Source: Pontibacter pudoricolor (GTDB lineage Bacteria; Bacteroidota; Bacteroidia; Cytophagales; Hymenobacteraceae). From it: a stretch of 64,000 bases of DNA. The stretch covers positions 806,001 to 870,000 of the forward strand of contig NZ_CP048106.1 of NCBI RefSeq assembly GCF_010092985.1, read 5' to 3'. Positions 18,744-27,452 of the stretch are shown piece after piece. How positions within the stretch are numbered: position 1 is the first letter of the stretch; each line of letters starts with the position of its first letter. The notes beneath the pieces were generated by a model. The model ran no database searches. It had not been told where the DNA came from and was given only the letters and a program-made list of their open reading frames with translations. A program made the position numbers and the translations under genes.

Positions 18744-19625
18744 ATGATTCTGCTCGACGGCAAAAGAACATCTGAAGCCATACAACAAGAGATAGCTGCT
18801 GAAGTAGCTGACATTAGAGTGCACGGCGGTAAAGTGCCCCATCTTGCGGCTATACTGGTAGGCAACGATGGCGGTTCTGTAACTTATGTAACCAACAAAG
18901 TACTGGCCTGCGAAAAAGTTGGCTTTGGCTCTACGCTTATCCGGTATGAAGACGATGTGACCGAAGAAGAATTGCTGGATAAAATTCAGGAGTTGAATAA
19001 CAGCGATGAAATTGACGGTTTTATAGTTCAGTTACCGCTGCCGAGGCACATTAATAGCCAGAAAGTACTGGAAGCCGTTGACCCTAGAAAAGATGTAGAT
19101 GGTTTCCACCCGGTAAATGTTGGGCGTATGGTCGCTGGCCTTACCAGTTTTTTACCAGCTACACCTTATGGTATACTGCAATTGTTGGAGCGCTATAACA
19201 TCGAAACCAGTGGCAAGCATTGTGTGGTTATCGGGCGCAGCAATATAGTTGGTTCACCGATGAGCATCCTGATGGCCAAAGCTGCTTACCCGGGCAATTC
19301 TACCGTTACACTTTGCCACCGCAACACTGTTGACCTGGCTTACCATACACGTCAGGCTGATATTATAATTTCTGCAGTTGGTATACCGGGTTTATTAACA
19401 GCTGACATGGTAAAAGAAGGCGCTGTGGTGATAGATGTTGGCACAACCCGTGTTCCGGACGATAGCCGTAAATCTGGCTACAGGCTGCGCGGCGATGTTG
19501 ATTTTGAGAATGTGGCCCCTAAGTGCAGTTATATTACGCCTGTGCCCGGCGGTGTTGGCCCGTTAACTATAGCTATGCTGCTAAAAAATACCCTGCGGGC
19601 TGCCAAGCGCGAGATTTACGCATAG
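18744..19625 (+). CDS. folD: Bifunctional methylenetetrahydrofolate dehydrogenase/cyclohydrolase
   Basis: A 293-residue FolD. The catalytic N-terminal domain includes [13 protein letters not shown], with the invariant YxxxK Tyr and Lys, then [13 protein letters not shown] and [11 protein letters not shown]. The Rossmann domain has [12 protein letters not shown] and closes with the family signature [10 protein letters not shown]. It converts 5,10-methylene-THF to 10-formyl-THF via methenyl-THF in the cytosol, feeding purine and formyl-methionine synthesis. The length is normal. It follows the CYTH gene with a short gap and ends in a terminator. Confidence 0.97.
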   Translation: MILLDGKRTSEAIQQEIAAEVADIRVHGGKVPHLAAILVGNDGGSVTYVTNKVLACEKVGFGSTLIRYEDDVTEEELLDKIQELNNSDEIDGFIVQLPLPRHINSQKVLEAVDPRKDVDGFHPVNVGRMVAGLTSFLPATPYGILQLLERYNIETSGKHCVVIGRSNIVGSPMSILMAKAAYPGNSTVTLCHRNTVDLAYHTRQADIIISAVGIPGLLTADMVKEGAVVIDVGTTRVPDDSRKSGYRLRGDVDFENVAPKCSYITPVPGGVGPLTIAMLLKNTLRAAKREIYA

Positions 19626-19645
19626 GTTTTATACAACATAATTAT

Positions 19646-19684
19646 AAAAGCTCCTGTTGCCCCACGCAGCAGGAGCTTTTTTTA
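19646..19684 (+). terminator. folD terminator
   Basis: AAAAGCTCCTG / CAGGAGCTTTT stem with a T7 tract, 20 bp after the folD stop. The following 200 bp is unusually dense in AACTATAG-type sites (four between 19690 and 19750). Confidence 0.85.
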
Positions 19685-19926
19685 TGATCTATAGTTCAGG
19701 CAAACTATAGGTTTGAAGGTGCTGACTATAGACTGTAACTATAGAACTATAATACACTAACTCACTTATAAATTTATTCGAGGGATTTAACGGAACAGAC
19801 ACACTATAAACCTTGTTGCAAATTTAGCTACCTTTGTAAGTTCTGCAGGCATTTTAATAGGTCAGACAGAAAAGAAGATAGCAGGTAAAAGCATTGGCTA
19901 ACAACCGGTGCGCAAGGAACAGTATT

Positions 19927-20580
19927 TTGGAGTCTATAAAAATAATTAAAACAGCTTCTATTCATCAGGTGCCCAAAGATGGCAGCCGATTACCACTGAT
20001 GGAGGCTTTCTATACGATACAGGGGGAAGGTGGCAACACCGGAACTGCAGCTTACTTTATCAGGTTGGGCGGCTGCGACGTGGGCTGCCATTGGTGCGAC
20101 GTAAAGGAGAGCTGGGACGCCGAGCTGCACCCGCTAACAACTATAGAGGAGATCGTGGAGATGGCCAGTCCTTTTCCGGGCAAAACAGTTGTGGTAACCG
20201 GTGGCGAACCATTGCTTTATAACCTGAATCCGCTAACCACACAGCTCCAGGAAAACGGTATTCGTACGATGATCGAAACGTCCGGTGCTTACCCGTTGAG
20301 CGGTAACTGGGACTGGGTTTGTTTATCGCCGAAAAAATTCAAAGCGCCAGATGCTTCGGTGTATCCTTTTGCGGATGAGCTGAAAGTGATCATCTTTAAT
20401 AAGAGCGATTTTAAGTGGGCCGAAGAACATGCTGCCAGAGTGGGGGAGCATACAAAACTATACCTGCAACCGGAGTGGAGTAAGGCAAACCAATTGATGC
20501 CATTTATAGTAGAATATGTGAAATCAAATCCGCAGTGGCGTGTGTCGTTACAAACGCACAAGTACATGGATATTCCTTAA
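19927..20580 (+). CDS. queE: 7-carboxy-7-deazaguanine synthase (QueE)
   Basis: A radical-SAM enzyme of 217 residues from the TTG at 19927 (a TTG at 19894 would add 11). It has LMEAFYTIQGEGGNTG, the cluster motif C-DVG-C-HW-C in GGCDVGCHWCDV (CxxxCxxC), VVVTGGEPLLY and IETSG. It converts 6-carboxytetrahydropterin to 7-carboxy-7-deazaguanine, a step to preQ0 and queuosine. The start lacks an ATG. The N-terminal length in known relatives favours 19927. It is followed after 6 bp by the OmpA-family gene. Confidence 0.93.
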   Translation: MESIKIIKTASIHQVPKDGSRLPLMEAFYTIQGEGGNTGTAAYFIRLGGCDVGCHWCDVKESWDAELHPLTTIEEIVEMASPFPGKTVVVTGGEPLLYNLNPLTTQLQENGIRTMIETSGAYPLSGNWDWVCLSPKKFKAPDASVYPFADELKVIIFNKSDFKWAEEHAARVGEHTKLYLQPEWSKANQLMPFIVEYVKSNPQWRVSLQTHKYMDIP

Positions 20581-20586
20581 CACCTT

Positions 20587-22512
20587 ATGCCAAAGCACCT
20601 GCTTGTTTTTCTCCTGAGCTTTTTCCTGACTATAACCGGATTTGCTCAGAAACAATCGCTGAATACAACCAACAAAAAGGCCGAAAGCCTGTACCTGAAA
20701 GCCGATACCTATGCCCGTTCGCGGGATTTTACGAAGGCGCTGGAGCTGTTGGCCGAAGCCGTGGAGAAAGATCCTGATTTTGCAGAAGCTTACCTGAAGG
20801 CAGCTAACCTGAATAAGATGATGGGTAATAAAACTGCGGCTTATGAACAGCTGCAGCAGGGCCTGAAACTGATGCCCTATAACCCGTCGTTCGCAAATTA
20901 TTACCTCGACCTGGCAGAGCTTAATTTTGACAGAGGCAACTACGAGGCTGCCAAAACCAACTATAACGCTTATTTAAAAGCCAATACTAAAAACTCGCGC
21001 TACATTGCTTATGTGCAGAACCAGGTAGAGACTGTAGATTATGCCCTGGAAGCCATGAAGTCGCCGGTTGAGTTTAATACAGTACAGCTTCCATCCACTA
21101 TAAACCGGTATCCGCTACAGTATTTTCCGTCTACAACTGCAGACCAGCGCTACCTTATTTTTACTGCCCGCATGGGGAGCCAGCCCGATCATGACGAAAA
21201 TATTTATATCAGCGAACTGAAAGGCGGGAACTGGGTTGCACCTGTCTCTATTTCTGAAACTATAAATACCGCCGCCAACGAAGGTGCCGCCACTATTTCA
21301 GGCGATGGTAAAACACTGGTATTTACTTCCTGTAGTCGCCCCGATAGTTTTGGGGATTGTGATCTGTACATTTCTTTCCGGACCGGTAACGAGTGGAGCA
21401 AGCCTAAAAATATGGGCACGACTGTAAACTCAAAAACCTGGGATTCGCAGCCAAGCCTTTCTGCTGATGGCCGAACGTTATATTTCAGTTCGATGCGTGG
21501 CGGTGGCGTAGGCAAGGAAGATATCTGGGTAACAAACCTGAATGAAGATGGCTCTTGGCAAAAGCCCCGCAATATGGGCGAACCTGTTAACTCGAAAGGC
21601 CGTGACCTGGCACCTTTTATTCATGTCAGCGGATCAACATTATACTTTGTAAGCGATGGCCATAAAGGCCTGGGCGGACTGGATGTGTTTATGACAAACA
21701 TGAGCGCAAAGCAGCAATGGGAAACTCCAAAAAACCTGGGCTACCCGCTAAATACACATGCCGACGAAAGCTCTCTTTATATTACACCGGATAACAATCT
21801 GGGTTTTTATGCCCGCAGCATGACAACTGAATCAGGAGCTTCAACGGTGCAGCTCTACTCGTTGGATGTACCGGAAGTGTGGCAGTCAAAATCTAAAAGT
21901 ACCTATGCGCAGGGGCGTGTTTACCATGCTGATACAAAAAAGCCACTGGCAGCAACCGTGCAACTATACGATATAGAGCTAGACTCGCTGGTGCAGCAGG
22001 TGCAGTCGGACAAACTGAGTGGTGAATATACCGTGGTGTTAACGGAAGGCAAGCAATACGCTTTGTTTGTCAGTGCGCCTCAGTTTATGATGAACAGCCT
22101 TAACTTTGATTACACATCCCGTAAGAATCTGACTCCGGTAGCTTTAGATGTGTACCTTAAACCCATAAAGGCTGGCTCTGTATCTGTTCTCACTAACCTG
22201 TTCTTCCCATCCGCGAAATATGATTTGGAGAAAAGGTCGCAGACGGAGCTGAATAAACTCATCAACTTTATGCGCCAGAACAAAGAAATTAAGATAGAGA
22301 TAACAGGCCATACCGATGACGTTGGTTCTGATGCAGCTAACATGATCCTTTCTGAAAAGCGCGCCAAAGCTGTTGTTGATTACCTGACTGCACATGGCAT
22401 TAGTGGTTCTCGCATTCGCCATAAAGGATTCGGTGAAACCAAATCTGTTAAGCCAAATACTTCTGAAGAAAATCGCCAGTTAAACAGAAGAATTGAAATG
22501 CAGGTTTTGTAG
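20587..22512 (+). CDS. OmpA-family protein with TPR and WD40-like PD40 repeats
   Basis: A 641-residue envelope protein. Signal peptide at residues 1-20 (LLVFLLSFFLTITGFAQ); TPR-like helices at 25-150; PD40/WD40-like beta-propeller repeats at about 165-430 (repeated SxDGxTLxFxS patterns); a carboxypeptidase-like beta-sandwich at 430-520; and an OmpA peptidoglycan-binding domain at 535-641 (ITGHTDDVGS, KRAKAVVDYL, GFGETKSV, ENRQLNRRIE). It is similar in domain order to the T9SS component PorE/SprE-type proteins, but that identity is not proven. It is probably cotranscribed with queE. Confidence 0.9.
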   Translation: MPKHLLVFLLSFFLTITGFAQKQSLNTTNKKAESLYLKADTYARSRDFTKALELLAEAVEKDPDFAEAYLKAANLNKMMGNKTAAYEQLQQGLKLMPYNPSFANYYLDLAELNFDRGNYEAAKTNYNAYLKANTKNSRYIAYVQNQVETVDYALEAMKSPVEFNTVQLPSTINRYPLQYFPSTTADQRYLIFTARMGSQPDHDENIYISELKGGNWVAPVSISETINTAANEGAATISGDGKTLVFTSCSRPDSFGDCDLYISFRTGNEWSKPKNMGTTVNSKTWDSQPSLSADGRTLYFSSMRGGGVGKEDIWVTNLNEDGSWQKPRNMGEPVNSKGRDLAPFIHVSGSTLYFVSDGHKGLGGLDVFMTNMSAKQQWETPKNLGYPLNTHADESSLYITPDNNLGFYARSMTTESGASTVQLYSLDVPEVWQSKSKSTYAQGRVYHADTKKPLAATVQLYDIELDSLVQQVQSDKLSGEYTVVLTEGKQYALFVSAPQFMMNSLNFDYTSRKNLTPVALDVYLKPIKAGSVSVLTNLFFPSAKYDLEKRSQTELNKLINFMRQNKEIKIEITGHTDDVGSDAANMILSEKRAKAVVDYLTAHGISGSRIRHKGFGETKSVKPNTSEENRQLNRRIEMQVL

Positions 22513-22560
22513 TGAGAAGATTATGTTAAGTGAAGCTGTGGGAATTTAATATCTGCTTTT

Positions 22561-23108
22561 GTCATTTCGAAGTCAGGAGAAATCTGAATGCTATAGTTAG
22601 CTACTCTACTACCTGAACCTAGCCTTCCTTTCATAGCTGTTTTAAATCCTGGGAGCTTTACTAACCTATAGTTTTATAGTTTGCTTTGGTGCCCTCACGG
22701 CCGGGAGGCCCCGTCTTCGGGCATCGCGCTGCTGCTTTCTTGCTACCCTCGTACCTCGGGTTGCCTGGCGGCACCGCAACAAAGCAAAGGCGCTTAACCC
22801 AAAGACTGCGATCAGTTCGATAGTTAAACTATAGTTGATTGGAGATGTTGTTGTGCTTGGCTTTTTCGTGGTGGTATTTCCTTAGAGACAGGTCGCGACC
22901 TGTCCGCTCCTGGTCTGTAACTATAAAACCCTCAGATTTCTCCCGCTGGTCGAAATGACAGTTGGGCAAGCAGTAGCAGAAAAGTCCCCCTTTTGAAGGG
23001 GGCAGGGGGATGACAAACGGAAACTACAGAACTACAACTCTCAACTATAGCAACAACAGAGATTCCCCTCCTTGGAGGGGCAGGGGTGGGTAAAACAGAA
23101 ACTATAAA
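22561..23108 (-). repeat. Mosaic intergenic repeat, copy A (0.55 kb)
   Basis: The block is homologous over its whole length to the reverse complement of 29001-29513. Landmarks: a stretch matching CGAAATGAC; 42 bp beginning at 22688 (GGTGCCCTCACGGCCGGGAG...) identical in inverted form to 29344-29385; the palindrome GACAGGTCGCGACCTGTC at 22887-22904; and G/C-rich hairpins with CCCCCTTTTGAAGGGGG and CCCCTCCTTGGAGGGG. Copy A carries about 45 bp absent from copy B. No ORF is seen. It is a REP-like or non-autonomous element cluster. Confidence 0.8.
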
Positions 23109-23253
23109 ACGATAAAGCAAACTATAGCGACAGCTGTAAAGCTCCTTCCCCTGTTTTGGGGGAAGGCTGGGAAGGTAACTATAAAACCATAACCTCAACT
23201 ATAGCCAATCCTGAAGACCCTTACATCCTGCAAATCCTGATTCAGATAAAAAC

Positions 23254-23285
23254 AAAAAAGGCTGATCATACGACCAGCCTTTTTC
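23254..23285 (-). terminator. gltA terminator
   Basis: AAAAAGGCTG / CAGCCTTTTT stem, 23 bp downstream of the gltA stop on the minus strand, running into a T6 tract. Confidence 0.8.
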
Positions 23286-23307
23286 TTTACCTACTAGGAG
23301 TAGCAGA

Positions 23308-24594
23308 TTATCTTTGATTCATTGGTATGTAGTTACGCTCTTTTTCGCCAACATAAACCTGACGCGGACGACCGATCGGCTCTTTCTGCTCACGCATTTC
23401 TTTCCACTGTGCAATCCAGCCTGGCAGGCGACCTAATGCGAACATTACTGTAAACATATCTGTCGGGATGCCCAGTGCACGGTAGATGATACCTGAGTAG
23501 AAGTCTACGTTAGGATATAGCTTGCGATCTACAAAGTACTGATCTGTAAGCGCTGCTTCTTCCAGTTCTTTTGCGATATCCAGGATAGGATCGTTAACAC
23601 CAAGTGCTGTTAACACTTCGTCGGCAGCCTTCTTGATAATGGTAGCGCGAGGGTCGAAGTTTTTGTAAACCCTGTGACCAAAGCCCATCAGCCTGAAAGG
23701 ATCGTCCTTGTCTTTCGCTTTCGCGATGAATTTCTTAGAGTCACCACCATCTGCTTTAATTTGCTCCAGCATCTCGATCACAGCCTGGTTTGCTCCACCA
23801 TGCAGTGGGCCCCAAAGTGCAGAGATACCGGCAGATACAGATGAATATAAGCTCGCGTTTGCAGAACCAACTAATCGAACAGTAGAGGTAGAGCAGTTTT
23901 GCTCATGATCAGCGTGCAGGATTAGCAGTTTGTTAAGCGCTTTTACAACAACAGGGTCAATCTGGTAATCCTCAGTTGGGTACGCGAACATCATGTGCAG
24001 GAAGTTCGAGCAATAGTCCAGCTTGTTTTTTGGATAGTTTACCGGATGACCGATCGAGTTCTTATAAGACCACGCCGCTATAGTTGGCAGTTTTGCCATC
24101 AAACGGATAATGGTCAGGTTAACTTCATCTTTGCTCTGGTTCGGGTTCAGCGACTCAGGGTAGAAGGCAGTCAGTGAGCTGATCAAAGCTGAAAGGATAC
24201 CCATTGGGTGCGCTGTAGATGGGAAACCATCTAAAATTTTGCGCATATCCTCGTTTACCAGCGTGTGTATCTTAATCTCGTTCGTAAATACTTCAAGTTC
24301 TTCTTCAGTCGGAAGTTTGCCATAGATCAGCAGGTAAGCAACCTCGATAAAGCTTGATTGCTCAGCAAGTTGCTCGATCGGGTATCCTCTGTAACGCAGA
24401 ATTCCTTCTTCGCCATCCAGGAAAGTTATAGCGCTTTCAGTGGCGCCTGTATTTTTATAGCCTGAGTCGAGTGTAATGTAGCCGCTCTCTGAACGCAGGT
24501 TATTGATATCGATTGCTTTTTCATCTTCGGTACCTACTACAATTGGCATTTTGTAGGATTTACCATCTAAAATAATTTCAGCGAAATCTGACAT
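23308..24594 (-). CDS. gltA: Citrate synthase
   Basis: A 428-residue type II (hexameric, Gram-negative type) citrate synthase. Short N-terminal beta domain (residues 1-40), then the helical core. Catalytic residues are seen in LWGPLHGGANQAV (His), FGHRVYKNFDPRA (His, Arg) and the late PNVDFYSGIIYRALGIP (Asp). It condenses acetyl-CoA with oxaloacetate at the TCA cycle entry. It is complete and canonical. It is flanked by noncoding DNA on both sides and monocistronic. Confidence 0.97.
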   Translation of the reverse strand: MSDFAEIILDGKSYKMPIVVGTEDEKAIDINNLRSESGYITLDSGYKNTGATESAITFLDGEEGILRYRGYPIEQLAEQSSFIEVAYLLIYGKLPTEEELEVFTNEIKIHTLVNEDMRKILDGFPSTAHPMGILSALISSLTAFYPESLNPNQSKDEVNLTIIRLMAKLPTIAAWSYKNSIGHPVNYPKNKLDYCSNFLHMMFAYPTEDYQIDPVVVKALNKLLILHADHEQNCSTSTVRLVGSANASLYSSVSAGISALWGPLHGGANQAVIEMLEQIKADGGDSKKFIAKAKDKDDPFRLMGFGHRVYKNFDPRATIIKKAADEVLTALGVNDPILDIAKELEEAALTDQYFVDRKLYPNVDFYSGIIYRALGIPTDMFTVMFALGRLPGWIAQWKEMREQKEPIGRPRQVYVGEKERNYIPMNQR

Positions 24595-25153
24595 TGGTTT
24601 TATTTGTTTATGTCCGTAGTTGTGTCTCTTTTGATAAAGGCGAAATTATGCAAAAATGTATTAAAATGAAATCTGGCTTGCTTTAAATATCTAAAATTTA
24701 CAATGTAGCAGAATTTCAGTTATAGCTAAATCTATTAACGGCTACGAACAAAAAAGTTGTATCCATCCTGTATTTCAGGTTACGTTTAGCCGGCAACTAT
24801 AAAAGGGCAGTTAGCAGGCGACGGAAATATGTAGAGTTATAGTTCTTTCTTCTATAGTTCGGAGTAGTTATAGGGCGGTAATATCACCTGTACTTTATGG
24901 TTGGTTTCGATAGTTTTATGGTTAGGTTGTCCTTGGTTTATAAAGTTTATAGTTTGCGCTATAGGCTATGATGAATTAGCTGAGGGTATTGGTATTGTCA
25001 GAACAGGTTAGCAGTACATTTGTTTGAGCTATATACGTGCTGGCAGTATGAAGTTAAAAACACTTGTAATCAGAATTATACTAAATGCAAAAGCCACCCG
25101 ATACGAGTGGCTTATACAAGAAGTTTATTCCAGGTAAGGACCTGAACTATAGT
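24595..25153. other. Noncoding region upstream of gltA
   Basis: About 560 bp with no ORF I would accept. It is AT-rich and contains several TATAGTT half-sites and full AACTATAGTT sites (about 24842 and 25145). The gltA promoter must lie in 24595-24680 but no clear TAnnTTTG was recognised. Confidence 0.6.
25091..25118 (-). terminator. Terminator of the Lys-rich small gene
   Basis: On the minus strand AAGCCAC / GTGGCTT form a stem that ends in TTTTG. It lies about 40 bp after the stop codon of the small gene at 25154-25264. Confidence 0.55.
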
Positions 25154-25264
25154 TTACATAGAAGACTTGTTTTTCTTCTTATCGAGCTTTTCTGCTTTTT
25201 TCTCCTTGGTGGTTTTAGCAGGCTTCTTCTTTACTTCCTTTTTTGCGTCTTGCGATTTTGCCAT
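25154..25264 (-). CDS. Lysine-rich small protein, 36 aa
   Basis: ATG at 25264, TAA at 25154. The product is 36 residues, with about 16 lysines in AKKEVKKKPAKTT and KAEKLDKKKNK runs. It begins MAKSQD and ends SSM. It has its own terminator downstream and probably its own transcript. Very basic short proteins like this often bind nucleic acid or polyanions, but no family is recognised. Confidence 0.6.
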   Translation of the reverse strand: MAKSQDAKKEVKKKPAKTTKEKKAEKLDKKKNKSSM

Positions 25265-25394
25265 GATTCGTATCGTTACGTTTGGTTAAAGCTACCGAAA
25301 AATTCAGCATAATACCTAACTATACTTATTTCGGTTAAAAAAGTGTGAGAGGTTCTGTTGTTTTGTTTAATAATCTGCAACTATAGTTTGGTTT

Positions 25395-25721
25395 TTACCA
25401 CACCGGCGGGCGGTCTTCATCTTCATCATCCGAACTTGCAAATCCATCGCGCGGGTTATAGGGTGTGCCCTTGCCTTCCAGGTGGTTACGCATATCAATA
25501 TGCAACTTAATGCTGTCTAGCTGAAGGAACTCACGCCACAACTGCTGGTCCTCGTCTGATAACTGGTTAATAAGATCACTAAGCTGCAGGCTCTGCTGCT
25601 GTTGCATCAGTTGTTTTATATGCGGGTCTGCATCTAAAAGTATCTGTATCCGCACCCTGAAATAAGAGTTTAATTCCAGGTAACGTGCTTCGTCCCAATC
25701 CTCAAGGTCTTTACTATCCAT
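25395..25721 (-). CDS. Hypothetical acidic helical protein, 108 aa
   Basis: A 108-residue protein, Glu/Asp/Gln-rich. An N-terminal helical part (LEDWDEARYLELNSYFRVRIQILLDAD), Gln-rich middle (LMQQQQSLQLSDLI) and a disordered acidic tail (SSDDEDEDRPPVW) are visible. There is no known motif. It lies downstream of the MaoC gene on the same strand with an 86-bp gap, possibly in one operon. Confidence 0.6.
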   Translation of the reverse strand: MDSKDLEDWDEARYLELNSYFRVRIQILLDADPHIKQLMQQQQSLQLSDLINQLSDEDQQLWREFLQLDSIKLHIDMRNHLEGKGTPYNPRDGFASSDDEDEDRPPVW

Positions 25722-25807
25722 AGTGTAAGTATACTTGCCTTTGTTTCTAACAGTTTGTTACCGGAATGCGCTGCGGTTGCGACTACCTTATCTGCAGGTA
25801 AAAGTTA

Positions 25808-26275
25808 CTAATTATTAAAGTGATACAGGAATGTAATGATACCGGTAAACGCTGGTTTTTTACTGTCTTTTATCTCGAGTGTTACTTCCAGCCGTGCCTT
25901 GGCAATACCGCGCAGGTCCTTTACGGTAAGCAGTTTGGCTATCAATCGTACATCGCTGTTTACAGTCACGGCCTGATTAAACCGAAGGCTTTCAATCTCA
26001 TAGTTTACCTGCATTTTCAGGTTCTCGATGGAGGCTATCTGGTTCCAGAGATAGGGCAGAAGCGATACCGTAAGGTAACCATGTGCTATAGTACTGCCAA
26101 AAGGGGATTCTGTTTTGGCGCGCTCGGCATCGAGGTGTATCCATTGATAATCCAGGGTGGCTTCAGCAAATTTGGTTATCTGCTCCTGCGTAATTGTGTG
26201 CCATTCCGATACGCCCATTTCTTTGCCTTCGTATTGCGTAAGTTCGGCAAGGCTCTGAATAGTTAATTTGCTCAT
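25808..26275 (-). CDS. MaoC-family (R)-specific enoyl-CoA hydratase
   Basis: 155 residues from the ATG at 26275. An upstream in-frame extension to 26386 has unlike composition and is rejected. Hot-dog fold with the hydratase motif (DYQWIHLDAERA then FGSTIAHGYLTVSLLP), which carries the catalytic Asp/His pair. It hydrates or dehydrates acyl-CoA thioesters, likely in fatty-acid or polyhydroxyalkanoate-type metabolism. The substrate is not deducible. The gene upstream (26325-26753) is close and on the same strand. Confidence 0.88.
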   Translation of the reverse strand: MSKLTIQSLAELTQYEGKEMGVSEWHTITQEQITKFAEATLDYQWIHLDAERAKTESPFGSTIAHGYLTVSLLPYLWNQIASIENLKMQVNYEIESLRFNQAVTVNSDVRLIAKLLTVKDLRGIAKARLEVTLEIKDSKKPAFTGIITFLYHFNN

Positions 26276-26324
26276 GTATAGTTGTGTAGTTGTCTTATTG
26301 TTCAGAATTGTTGTGTTCTGGTAT

Positions 26325-26753
26325 TTACTCACCAGTTTCGGGGGTAATGCCGGGCGGGTTAAACAGACCCCAGTCGTCGAGCACATAATTCCACGGGTCG
26401 AAGCCCTGTACCCATTCCCGGAACAGGAGCTTGTAAGCCTCCAGCGCTTCGCGTATCAGTACCAGGTATTGCGTATCGGTAAACCCATACATTTCTAACG
26501 TGGTGCAGTGGGTGCCCAGGTCGCGGGCAGCTTTCCGAATAATAGCTGCATTCTCCATCCGTATATCGTAGAGATCGCCCGCCTCTGCACCCGACACCTT
26601 TACACTTAACATAGCCGCATCTTCCAGCATCATGCCTTTCACATGGCTCAGGATATCATCACTGTCCGGTATCAGGTCTATGATCTTGGCCGTGATCTCG
26701 AAAATTTCCTGACCTTTAAGGTAGATGGGCTGTTGCCTGTGCTGTGCTGGCAT
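26325..26753 (-). CDS. Hypothetical protein, 142 aa
   Basis: A 142-residue soluble, mainly helical protein (YLKGQEIFEITAKIIDLI, then MLEDAAMLSVKVSGAEAGDLYDIRMENAAIIRKAARDL and YLVLIREALEAYKLLFREWV). There are no membrane segments and I recognise no family. It precedes the MaoC gene (49 bp) on the same strand, so both may be cotranscribed. Confidence 0.65.
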   Translation of the reverse strand: MPAQHRQQPIYLKGQEIFEITAKIIDLIPDSDDILSHVKGMMLEDAAMLSVKVSGAEAGDLYDIRMENAAIIRKAARDLGTHCTTLEMYGFTDTQYLVLIREALEAYKLLFREWVQGFDPWNYVLDDWGLFNPPGITPETGE

Positions 26754-27025
26754 TTCGAATTGTTTAAATTATAGTTATTGGCTACGGTAAATGTATAAAA
26801 TTATTTGTTGTGATGGATTGGCCAGCAACTTTACCTTGTGCTATAGTTTTATTCGAAAAACTTATAGTTGTAGCAGTGCCTGTTCTATAGTTTAAAGTGC
26901 CGGTCAGAACATCAGAGCTGTTACTTTTATAGCTTTAAAAAGCTGCTTTAAGCCAGCCATCATACTGCTTAAAGGCCGCAGCATGGTAAAATGTTTACTG
27001 TAACCTATAAACACTGATTTACAGG

Positions 27026-27343
27026 TTATGCGAAGTGTACCTCCACTTCGTTGTTGGCCAGGCCAAAAGCAATGCCGCGTAACAAAATTTTGCTGCTGGG
27101 ATGGGATGTGTCGCTCAGTTCGTTTTCGATATCGCTGATAGTCGTCTGTATAGGGTCGCCTTCAAAAAAGCGGAACCATACTTTCTTGTTGCTAACCTCA
27201 TCGTCTTCTTCCTCTTCATCAGAGATAAGCTGCAGCTCAATCTCGCGCAACCGCCCGATCAGCGTTTCCAGGTCTACCTCGTTATCAAGGTACTGGCTGA
27301 AAACCTGGGTGGCTATAGTAGTATATTGGGACTGCTTTGACAT
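27026..27343 (-). CDS. Hypothetical acidic protein, 105 aa
   Basis: A 105-residue acidic protein. Its N-terminal helix (TIATQVFSQYLDNEVDLETLIGRLREIELQLI) runs into an EEEEDDE stretch, then a beta part (KVWFRFFEGDPIQTTISDIENEL) and LRGIAFGLANNEVEVHFA. No known motif. It is convergent with nothing and codirectional with mnmE upstream (gap 109 bp). Confidence 0.6.
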   Translation of the reverse strand: MSKQSQYTTIATQVFSQYLDNEVDLETLIGRLREIELQLISDEEEEDDEVSNKKVWFRFFEGDPIQTTISDIENELSDTSHPSSKILLRGIAFGLANNEVEVHFA

Positions 27344-27452
27344 AGGAGTACTTTTAAAGTGTAAAACGCAAGTTAGAAACTATAAACTATAGATAGCGGT
27401 AGCCGCCTTTGAAAACTTCGTTGACGTGCCAGGTTTAGAATTCAAAGTCTAT

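Larger units (their letters stand above)
22513..23307. other. Long noncoding region between OmpA-family gene and gltA
   Basis: Apart from repeat copy A it holds another G-rich hairpin (about 23141-23175, CCTTCCCC...GGGGAAGG), several AACTATAG-type sites and a degenerate direct-repeat line of the ATCCTGCAAATCCTGATTCAG type at 23206-23250, which recurs near 38460-38500. I see no gene here. Confidence 0.7.

Noticed and set aside
25085..25312. Plus-strand frame opposite the Lys-rich small gene
   Set aside because: It is the antisense shadow of the poly-lysine codons (poly-Phe/Leu product) and lacks protein character.
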